Shown piece after piece: positions 1 through 5,084 of a DNA stretch of 6,600 bases; position 1 is the first letter of the stretch, and the number at the start of each line of letters is the position of its first letter. The stretch lies in NCBI GenBank assembly GCA_902373545.1, contig CABKMZ010000099.1, positions 1 through 6,600 of the forward strand. Reading direction: 5' to 3'. Below the pieces are notes generated by a model. It had not been told where the DNA came from, ran no database searches, and was given only the letters and a program-made list of their open reading frames with translations. A program made the position numbers and the translations under genes. The DNA is from an uncultured Actinomyces sp. (GTDB lineage Bacteria > Actinomycetota > Actinomycetes > Actinomycetales > Actinomycetaceae).

Positions 1-489
1 ACAGGTCAATCCGTGAAAATCCGCGATTCCGGACACACTTTTTGACCCTTAACCCGCGGGTTATAGGGTTGGGGTGTCCCGAGCTGCGGGCGCACGTGGC
101 TGCGGGTGCCCCGGGTTGGTGCCGCGATCGCGGCCGGGCTGCTTGGTGTGCCCGTGGGCGGCGGCCCGCCCGCTCGCCGTCCGCGCCGCGAGCTTCGCTC
201 GGCGCGTCGTCTCGAAGCCCGGCCAGGCCCTGCCGCCGCCCACGCGCACTGCAGCCTGGCCCTCTGGCAGCCTCCGCACTGGCGCTGGCGGGGTTTTCTC
301 CACGCGAAGCCGCCTGGCGGCGAGTCGCCGACGTATCGGACCCTCGTGTGGCGAAGTTCCCCTCGTTTGGTGGTGGTGAGGTCGTGGTTAGCGGCAGCGC
401 GGTGCCCGCCCTCTGGCCCCCGAGGGGTGGGAGGCTGGTGTGCGCGTGGGCCCTTTTACTGGTCGCCTTAACCCGTTCCTGCGCAGCTG
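1..489. other. GC-rich region without a convincing gene
   Basis: Several reading frames are open here on both strands, but their translations are rich in Ala, Arg, Pro and Gly, show no recognisable motif, and overlap one another. This is what random high-GC DNA gives. Line 181-240 is close to 80% G+C. In frame 1 the first 42 bases could encode the tail of an upstream gene ending at the TGA at 43-45, but 14 codons are too few to identify anything. The stretch contains notable palindromes: 45-69, GCCGCGATCGCGGC at 121-134, and two overlapping ones at 309-330. I see no tRNA, rRNA or other known RNA gene. Confidence 0.6.
31..79. repeat. Imperfect inverted repeat with a perfect 14-base palindromic core
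   Basis: The core TAACCCGCGGGTTA (50-63) is a perfect palindrome. It extends through ACCCT (45-49) pairing with AGGGT (65-69), with one bulged T at 64. An outer pair, GGACAC (31-36) and GTGTCC (74-79), brackets it. The absence of a loop in the core and of a T tract after it on either strand argues against a standard terminator. A dimeric regulator's binding site or a mobile-element end fits equally well. Confidence 0.5.
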
Positions 490-655
490 GGCCCGATAGG
501 TGGCAGTGTGGGCGGCCTGCCTGGGCTACCACCTGTGGGGTTAACCTGCGCATGAAGGGGCCCAGGCAGCCACCTGTCCGGCCGATGGTGCCACCCCTGG
601 AGCCAATGAGGCCACCCCTGAACTGAGCACATCCGTCCGCCGCTCCTGGAACTGA
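490..655. repeat. Cluster of degenerate repeats resembling an IS21-family terminus
   Basis: Five related copies lie in one orientation, each starting GCCACC-like and ending GAACTGA-like: 528-544, 569-585, 590-605, 611-626 and 639-655. GCCACCCCTG is identical at 590-599 and 611-620. Start-to-start spacing is 41, 21, 21 and 28 bases. A sixth copy is inverted: the minus strand of 490-504 reads GCCACCTATCGGGCC, matching 13 of 15 bases of 569-583. CTGCCTGGGC (517-526) is perfectly inverted as GCCCAGGCAG (560-569). On the minus strand the units read TCAGTTC-AGG-GTGGC. That style resembles the multiple terminal repeats bound by IstA transposases of IS21-type elements. No istA or istB coding is visible, so this would be a remnant. 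Iterons of a plasmid-type origin are an alternative because of the 21-base spacing. Confidence 0.4.
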
Positions 656-660
656 CCACC

Positions 661-903
661 GACCCACACGTGATGTCCTATAACACTCGTTTCGAAGCCT
701 AGCTCTGGCTGGCAATCAGTAATGTCGCGTGCAATTCCTTTGAGCATATGTCAGGATGTGGCATCAAATTATTGATATTCTGCGGTTTTTGAGCTTGCAT
801 CGATTCGTGCTGTGTTGTTCGCCTGCGAACCGCTGACCATGCGCGTTACTCGGTTGAGGATGCCGCCTATCGGACCCATGTTCGCATGAGAGGGTGAACG
901 GCT
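661..903. other. Intergenic region of lower GC upstream of the SdpI-like gene
   Basis: No open frame here looks like a gene. Base composition falls abruptly compared with 1-660, which fits a junction between two DNA segments. GTTCGC (817-822) and GCGAAC (825-830) form a 6-base perfect inverted repeat separated by CT. It has the half-sites of the actinobacterial LexA box but in the reverse order, so I do not call it an SOS box. Confidence 0.5.
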
Positions 904-923
904 GATGTCAATCACTTGACATC
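904..923. promoter_or_regulatory. Probable operator overlapping the -35 box
   Basis: GATGTCAA (904-911) and TTGACATC (916-923) are perfect 8-base inverted arms separated by TCAC. The right arm contains the consensus -35 hexamer, so a dimer bound here would block RNA polymerase. The half-sites ATGT (905-908) and ACAT (919-922) lie 10 bases apart, a layout reported for PadR-type regulators; MarR, TetR or ArsR families are equally possible. No regulator gene lies in this window. In Bacillus subtilis, SdpI is made with the ArsR-type autorepressor SdpR, which is the reason to mention that family. Confidence 0.6.
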
Positions 924-942
924 GTGTGAATCATGCTATACA
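916..942 (+). promoter_or_regulatory. Promoter of the SdpI-like gene
   Basis: The -35 box is a perfect TTGACA (916-921). The -10 candidate is TATACA (937-942) preceded by TGC (934-936), an extended -10 with a 15-base spacer. TACAAC (939-944) gives a 17-base spacer instead. Transcription would start near 949-951, which rules out the ATG at 926 as the start codon of the following gene. Confidence 0.6.
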
Positions 943-988
943 ACGGTTGTGTCTAGCAATGAAGCTAAGTCTGGAAGGGGCTCATCTG

Positions 989-1390
989 ATGGATGGACTC
1001 ATCTCAATTGGTCTGGGACTCTTAACGTTTGCTACCGCTTGCTGCTTTGTTGGTCTAGCGCGAGCGATGCGAAATGACAAGTTGCCTCCGAATATGTGGG
1101 CGGGAATCAGGACGAAGGTAGCATCAGAGTCGGAGTCGTCCTGGTATCAGGTTCAACGAGCGGGTTCAGTACCACTCATGTGCTTAGCCGTTGCTTATGC
1201 AGATTCAGGTTTCCTCTTTATCCTCCAAGGAATCTACCACGAGGTTCTTTCTATACTAATTCCGGTAATTGTGTTCAGTGTGCAAAGTCTAGTCGGAATT
1301 ATATGGATGTACAGGGCGAGCCATAACTCCACGCCATCGCAAAACCAGAGTAGAACCAGTGAGGTGTCCGAGAGAATCAAAGCAACATGA
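989..1390 (+). CDS. SdpI/YhfL-family integral membrane protein
   Basis: The product is a 133-residue membrane protein. Three hydrophobic segments are visible, at about residues 4-25, 60-80 and 86-108, followed by a polar Ser/Asn/Gln-rich tail. Between segments 1 and 2 lies the family hallmark: N35, W37, GIRT (39-42) and W52, matching the SdpI pattern of N-x-W-x-GIRT followed by a Trp. B. subtilis SdpI protects cells against the SdpC toxin and also acts in signalling through SdpR; most homologues elsewhere have no proven role, and no sdpC or sdpR partner is visible here. I chose the ATG at 989 because GGAAGGGG (973-980) sits eight bases upstream. The in-frame ATGs at 926 (inside the promoter) and 959 (no ribosome binding site) are less likely. 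G+C is about 42% over 1201-1320, far below dps, so recent transfer is likely. The family call is fairly sure, the function is not. Confidence 0.75.
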   Translation: MDGLISIGLGLLTFATACCFVGLARAMRNDKLPPNMWAGIRTKVASESESSWYQVQRAGSVPLMCLAVAYADSGFLFILQGIYHEVLSILIPVIVFSVQSLVGIIWMYRASHNSTPSQNQSRTSEVSERIKAT

Positions 1391-1462
1391 ATGGGGTCAT
1401 CGTATCTGCATCTCGCAATCGATGCTGACGTATTTTGTTTTAAGTGAAAGGATGCAGAAGCT

Positions 1463-2761
1463 GTGAAGCCAGTATTTACTGTTGCCCCAGTGAGGTCGCG
1501 CATTGATAGCCCCATTCATATAACAGCCGCAGGCCTCGTTCCTGGAGAACGGGTCACCATTCGAACAAAGGTTATGGACGGCGTGCTGAGGGAGTGGGAG
1601 TCCCTCGCTGTTGTCGAGGCTGACGATGCCGGTGCGGTCGATCTGTCCCGGATGGCTCCTCTTGAAGGCTCGACATATCGGGGTGTTGATGGGGAGGGGC
1701 CGCTGTGGTCAATGCAGGGGCCTGATCGGTCGAAATTTTTCACACGCAACCTTCCTGTCGAGTTGGAGTATCACTCTGAGCTATGTCGCGGGGATAGTGT
1801 TATCGCTTCAACCCGCTTTCGTAGGCATTTCGGTGATGGCGTCATATGGGGGCAGGTGCATGAGCCTCCCGTTGTCGGCACATTTGCCCACCCCAACGAT
1901 GGCTTGCCACATCCAGGCGTCCTTGTGCTGCATGGTTCCGACTCTGTCGACCTGGCTAGCGCGGCCACACTACTCGCGTCTGAAGGCTATTCCGTTCTGG
2001 CCCTCAGGTGGTTTGGGGTCGAGGACCGGCCTCCTCATATGGTCAACGTTGACCTGAATGATATTGATTGTGCCGTAACACGTATGATCAATGACGAATT
2101 TGTGGTAGGGGACGAAATTGCCGTGATTGGGCTGTCTCGCGGCGCCGAGCTGGCGCTCGAGGTGGCTGCACATAACGCCAACGTGGGATTGACCATTGCC
2201 CTTTCGCCGTCGTCCATCAGGCAAGCTGGGATGGGTGAGAATTACTCGTTCAAGGATCCCGCATGGGTCCGAAATGGGGAGCCCCTCGAGTGGGTGCATG
2301 GTGGTAACGGATTCGGAATGATGCTGTTGTTCCTATCGTCCGTCATCCGACGAAAGCCCATGCGTCAGACGCGCGGCTTCCTGGGCGCTCTCAATAAGAA
2401 CGTCGAGGCTGTCGAAAGATCAACTATTCAGGTGGAAAACTGCAAGGGTCCCATGACTCTGATTGTCGGGGATGATGATGGGCTGTGGCCGTCTCAAGAA
2501 TATGCTGATCGCATTGCTGGCAGGCTGAAGGACCTCGATTGGCCGGGCACTGTGAGGATTGAGTGTGTGCCTGGTGCAGGGCACTTTGTTGGGTTCCCCT
2601 ATGCTCTTCCCACCTTGCCGCCAATGTGTATTCTCAAGCCCGCTTCAGCTCTCGCCTTCGATTTCGGTGGGTCAGTTGCGGCAAATGCCGACGCAGCCAG
2701 AAAGGTGTGGCGCATCGTTCAGGAAGAGTTGTCTCAGTGGAGTGGCATTGTTAGCCACTGA
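1463..2761 (+). CDS. Acyl-CoA thioester hydrolase / BAAT-family alpha/beta hydrolase
   Basis: This 432-residue protein has the two-domain layout of acyl-CoA thioesterases and bile acid-CoA:amino acid N-acyltransferases. The N-terminal beta-sandwich domain covers about residues 13-125 (GLVPGE at 24-29, LWSMQGP at 81-87). The catalytic domain covers about 137-425. The nucleophile elbow is GLSRGAE (223-229) with S225; the acid lies in VGDDDGLW (335-342), D338 or D339; the His is H374 in GAGHF. These align well with the Ser-Asp-His triad of human ACOT1 as I remember it. A Ser nucleophile favours thioesterase over acyltransferase, but the substrate cannot be read from sequence. Translation starts at GTG with GAAAGGA (1446-1452) ten bases upstream. 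The frame ends in tandem stops, TGA TAA. The gene follows the SdpI-like gene by 72 bases and may share its transcript. No signal peptide is seen, so it should be cytoplasmic. Confidence 0.85.
   Translation: MKPVFTVAPVRSRIDSPIHITAAGLVPGERVTIRTKVMDGVLREWESLAVVEADDAGAVDLSRMAPLEGSTYRGVDGEGPLWSMQGPDRSKFFTRNLPVELEYHSELCRGDSVIASTRFRRHFGDGVIWGQVHEPPVVGTFAHPNDGLPHPGVLVLHGSDSVDLASAATLLASEGYSVLALRWFGVEDRPPHMVNVDLNDIDCAVTRMINDEFVVGDEIAVIGLSRGAELALEVAAHNANVGLTIALSPSSIRQAGMGENYSFKDPAWVRNGEPLEWVHGGNGFGMMLLFLSSVIRRKPMRQTRGFLGALNKNVEAVERSTIQVENCKGPMTLIVGDDDGLWPSQEYADRIAGRLKDLDWPGTVRIECVPGAGHFVGFPYALPTLPPMCILKPASALAFDFGGSVAANADAARKVWRIVQEELSQWSGIVSH
2735..2760 (+). terminator. Weak hairpin at the stop codon of the hydrolase gene
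   Basis: AGTGGC (2741-2746) can pair with GCCACT (2754-2759) across a 7-base loop; alternatively CAGTGG (2735-2740) pairs with CCACTG (2755-2760). There is no T tract after it. It may help end the transcript, but the evidence is thin. Confidence 0.2.
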
Positions 2762-3078
2762 TAAGTGACACGAGAAGAAGTCAAGGGGTGTGGTCTGTCA
2801 TGCTTGAGCAAGACTGGTCGGATGGGAACGGTTGTGCGTGATGGCCTCGACCTTCCCTGCACCTAACTCTCGAGAGCTGATTTAATCTGTGTCGCTTCGG
2901 GCCCCTCTGGTTTTCCGGGGTGGTGTGTGGTCGCGGCGCCTCCGTCGGGGCGTGTTGGCTGCGCTCGGACGTGTGGGGTAACCACGGCCTCGTGGAAGAT
3001 TGGTTAGGCGATCCTATTCGATAGGGCTAAGGTCCCGATGACGTAAAAACGCCTAAAACGACGGCTCTATTCCCGACC
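2762..3078. other. Intergenic region between the hydrolase gene and dps
   Basis: I find no gene here. The longest thing with a start that I noticed is a 13-codon frame at 2800-2841, which I do not believe. The palindrome CTCTCGAGAG lies at 2867-2876. CCACG (2982-2986) pairs with CGTGG (2991-2995). TTAGGCG (3004-3010) is perfectly inverted as CGCCTAA (3050-3056), and these enclose a third inverted repeat, CCTAT-TCG-ATAGG (3013-3025). The block at 2898-2925 (CCCTCTGG then GGGGTGG) loosely resembles 409-430, so related GC-rich filler occurs twice in the window. Confidence 0.5.
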
Positions 3079-3126
3079 TTGACATAATCGTGAAACATTT
3101 GACTAACTGGTGGATAGCACTAGAAA
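3079..3126 (+). promoter_or_regulatory. Promoter region of dps
   Basis: Two TTGAC boxes lie exactly 20 bases apart: TTGACA (3079-3084) and TTGACT (3099-3104). The second pairs with TAGAAA (3121-3126) across 16 bases, the better match. For the first, TAACTG (3104-3109) is a poor -10 at 19 bases. Transcription from the second would start near 3133 and leave an untranslated leader of about 88 bases. That leader contains the direct repeat GGGACCA (3131-3137 and 3139-3145) and a small hairpin, GTGTCC (3154-3159) with GGGCAC (3163-3168). I found no convincing iron box of the DtxR/IdeR type. Confidence 0.45.
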
Positions 3127-3220
3127 TTGTGGGACCAAGGGACCATCATAGATGTGTCCGAAGGGCACGGCCTCACAAGGGCTAAACCCGCACCGAAATG
3201 ATACGTAGAGGAGATTCATC

Positions 3221-3691
3221 ATGACCGTTGAGTCCACTGGTTTCAAGGCTTCCGACGTTCTCGCAGGCAACCTGCAGAAGGTCCTCACCGACGTGACCGC
3301 TCTGTCCCTCGTGGGCAAGCAGCTGCACTGGAACATCACGGGCGAGGGCTTCCGCTCGCTCCACCTGTACCTTGACGATGTCGTTGACATCGCCCGCGAG
3401 GCATCCGACGAGATCGCCGAGCGCATGCGCGCCCTCCAGGTCGTCCCCAACGGCCTGCCCGAGGTCGTCGCCCAGCGCAACACCCTCCCGACCGTCCCCG
3501 AGACGATCATCAAGACCTCTGACGCCGAGGAGCTCGCCGTCGCCGCCATCAACGCGACCGTGGGCACCATGCGCGACGTGCACGAGAAGGTCGACGCCGA
3601 GGACTCCGCCTCCGCCGACATCCTCAACGACTACATCCGCCGCCTCGAGCAGCAGGCGTGGTTCATCCGTTCGCAGAACGGCCAGGCCTGA
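3221..3691 (+). CDS. dps: Dps-family ferritin-like DNA-protection protein
   Basis: Dps proteins form a hollow dodecamer in the cytoplasm that oxidises ferrous iron with hydrogen peroxide, stores the ferric core and shields DNA from hydroxyl radicals. The protein has 156 residues, typical of the family. The intersubunit ferroxidase ligands are all present with the spacing of E. coli Dps (H51, H63, D67, D78, E82): here H36, H48, D52, D63 and E67. KQLHWN (33-38) and LHLYLDD (47-53) are the family signature. There is no long Lys-rich N-terminal tail of the kind E. coli Dps uses to bind DNA, so direct DNA binding is uncertain. The start is well supported by AGGAG (3209-3213), seven bases before the ATG. 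Codon use is strongly G/C-ending (70% G+C over 3541-3600), fitting a well-expressed native gene. It appears monocistronic, with its own promoter and terminator. Confidence 0.95.
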   Translation: MTVESTGFKASDVLAGNLQKVLTDVTALSLVGKQLHWNITGEGFRSLHLYLDDVVDIAREASDEIAERMRALQVVPNGLPEVVAQRNTLPTVPETIIKTSDAEELAVAAINATVGTMRDVHEKVDAEDSASADILNDYIRRLEQQAWFIRSQNGQA

Positions 3692-3747
3692 GTCGCACGC
3701 CTCCATGAGGAGGAAGCGAGTCGCGTAGGCTCGTGTGAATAACATCG

Positions 3748-3780
3748 GGGTGCCCCGCCTGTCTCTCAGGCGGGGCACCC
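3748..3780 (+). terminator. Strong hairpin terminator after dps
   Basis: A perfect 14-base stem (3748-3761 with 3767-3780) closes a TCTCT loop. It begins 56 bases after the dps stop codon. No T tract follows; T-poor terminators are common in high-GC actinobacteria. A weaker hairpin, CCTCC-ATGA-GGAGG (3700-3713), lies just before it. The stem separates dps from the ferrochelatase gene. Confidence 0.8.
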
Positions 3781-3931
3781 TCGTACATACGCGGCCGGGC
3801 AACGCGTGGCGACATCGGGCGTCGACCCCGCGCGGCGGTGACCCGACGAAGCCGGCCATGGCCTCGTCCGTTCCTTAACCCGCCGAGAACACGCACGGCT
3901 GCGCGGCGTCCCGGGAGGTGACACAGCGTCA

Positions 3932-3960
3932 GCGACACGCACTGACACGAACATTAGGCT
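3932..3960 (+). promoter_or_regulatory. Promoter of the ferrochelatase gene, probably leaderless
   Basis: GCGACA (3932-3937) and TAGGCT (3955-3960) are separated by 17 bases. The -10 element ends six bases before the GTG start at 3967, so transcription should begin at or beside the start codon. No Shine-Dalgarno sequence precedes that codon, which agrees with a leaderless mRNA. Confidence 0.5.
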
Positions 3961-3966
3961 GGTGGC

Positions 3967-5010
3967 GTGACGAACTCCCAGGAAGCAGCAACCACCACCT
4001 CGACGTCAATCCATGCGCACCATGGCGAGGCGCAGCCCGCCCTCGTCCTGGTCAACCTGGGGACGCCGACCGCTCCCGAGCCCGGCCCGGTGCGTGCCTT
4101 CCTGCGTGAGTTCCTCTCCGACCGCCGCGTCATCGAGATGAGCCCGCTCCTGTGGAAGCCCATCCTGGAGGGCATCATCCTGCGGGTCCGACCGCGCGAG
4201 GTTGCCGGCAAGTACCGCAGCATCTGGATGGACGAGGGCTCGCCGCTCATGCACTACACCCGCGAGCAGGCCCGACTCCTCGACGAGTGCCTGCCGGGCG
4301 TGCGCGTCGAGGTCGCGATGCGCTACGGACAGCCCTCCATCGGCTCGGTCCTGGACCGCCTGCACGCCGAGGGGGTGCGCCGCGTGGCGATCCTGCCCGC
4401 CTACCCGCAGTACGCGGCCTCGACGGTGACGTCGATCAACGACGCGGTCGCCCAGTGGATCGGCCGCAACCGCGACGGCTTCGAGCTGCGCCTGCACCGG
4501 TCCTTCCCCGCCGCCCCCGCGTACATCGAGGCGCTCGCCACCGCGCTCGAGGCACACTGGGCGCGCGTGGGTCGCCCGAACTTCCTGACGGGGGACCGCG
4601 TCGTCGTGTCCTTCCATTCGATCCCGGTGGCCATGGACGAGGCCGGGGACCCCTACCGCGCCGAGTGCCGCCGCACGGTCGCCGCCCTCGAGTCGCGCTT
4701 GGGCCTAGCGATGGGGTCCCTGACGGCCACCTTCCAGTCCGTGTTTGGCCGAGCCGAGTGGCTGGGCCCACAGACGATCGAGGAGATGGCCGAGCTGGGC
4801 GCCGCGAAGTGCCCGCGCGTGGACGTCATCTGCCCGGGCTTCATGGCGGATTGCCTGGAGACGCTCGAGGAGATCGACCAGCTCAACCGCGAGACCTTCG
4901 TCGAGGCCGGGGGAGGGGACTTCCACTACGTGCCGTGGGGCAACGACTCCGAGGGTGCGGTCGCGTCCCTGAAGGAGCAGGCGCGCATCGCCCTCGCCGG
5001 CTGGGTGTAG
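3967..5010 (+). CDS. hemH: Ferrochelatase
   Basis: The enzyme inserts ferrous iron into a porphyrin at the end of heme synthesis. Catalytic residues are present: H217 in SFHSIP (215-220) and E298 in CPGFMADCLETLEE (289-302), matching E. coli H194 and E264. The style is that of proteobacterial protoporphyrin ferrochelatases: LVNLGTP (28-34), FLSDRRV (49-55), SIWMDEGSPLM (85-95), LPAYPQ (143-148) and TFQSVFGR (255-262) all parallel E. coli HemH. Actinobacteria usually carry the coproporphyrin type (CpfC), whose start reads more like LLSFGGP. The protein has 347 residues; about 20 more than E. coli HemH lie at the N terminus, rich in Thr and His (IHAHHG, 15-20). No C-terminal Cys cluster for an iron-sulfur centre is seen. 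The GTG start is accepted because of the leaderless promoter; no downstream start keeps the conserved core. Being next to dps links it to iron handling. Confidence 0.93.
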   Translation: MTNSQEAATTTSTSIHAHHGEAQPALVLVNLGTPTAPEPGPVRAFLREFLSDRRVIEMSPLLWKPILEGIILRVRPREVAGKYRSIWMDEGSPLMHYTREQARLLDECLPGVRVEVAMRYGQPSIGSVLDRLHAEGVRRVAILPAYPQYAASTVTSINDAVAQWIGRNRDGFELRLHRSFPAAPAYIEALATALEAHWARVGRPNFLTGDRVVVSFHSIPVAMDEAGDPYRAECRRTVAALESRLGLAMGSLTATFQSVFGRAEWLGPQTIEEMAELGAAKCPRVDVICPGFMADCLETLEEIDQLNRETFVEAGGGDFHYVPWGNDSEGAVASLKEQARIALAGWV

Positions 5011-5072
5011 GCGCGCGCTGTCACAATTGACCGCTCGGTGGCGCCCGTAAGCGCGAGGTGGCCCAGGCCTCG

Positions 5073-5078
5073 TAGCGT
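5073..5078 (+). promoter_or_regulatory. -10 element of the metB-like gene, probably leaderless
   Basis: TAGCGT (5073-5078) fits TAnnnT and ends six bases before the ATG, the same geometry as at the ferrochelatase gene. GGAGG (5079-5083) looks like a ribosome binding site but is one base from the ATG, too close to work normally. No good -35 box lies at 16-18 bases; TTGACC (5027-5032) is too far away. Confidence 0.4.
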
Positions 5079-5084
5079 GGAGGC

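Noticed and set aside
42..626. A 194-codon open frame on the + strand
   Set aside because: The translation is low-complexity Ala/Arg/Pro/Gly with no family motif, it overlaps other open frames on both strands, and no ribosome binding site precedes it. High GC content alone explains its length.
817..830. SOS (LexA) box
   Set aside because: The half-sites are in the order GTTCG-CGAAC, the reverse of the actinobacterial CGAAC-GTTCG box.
1408..1440. Terminator between the SdpI-like and hydrolase genes
   Set aside because: GCATC and GATGC form only a 5-base stem with an 8-base loop, and the T-rich stretch starts several bases after it. Too weak to call.
2800..2841. A 13-residue small gene
   Set aside because: It is too short, with only a distant purine stretch upstream and no composition signal.
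3017..3035. DtxR/IdeR iron box upstream of dps
   Set aside because: TAGGGCTAA looks tempting, but only about 10 of 19 positions match the consensus, and the inverted partner is missing.
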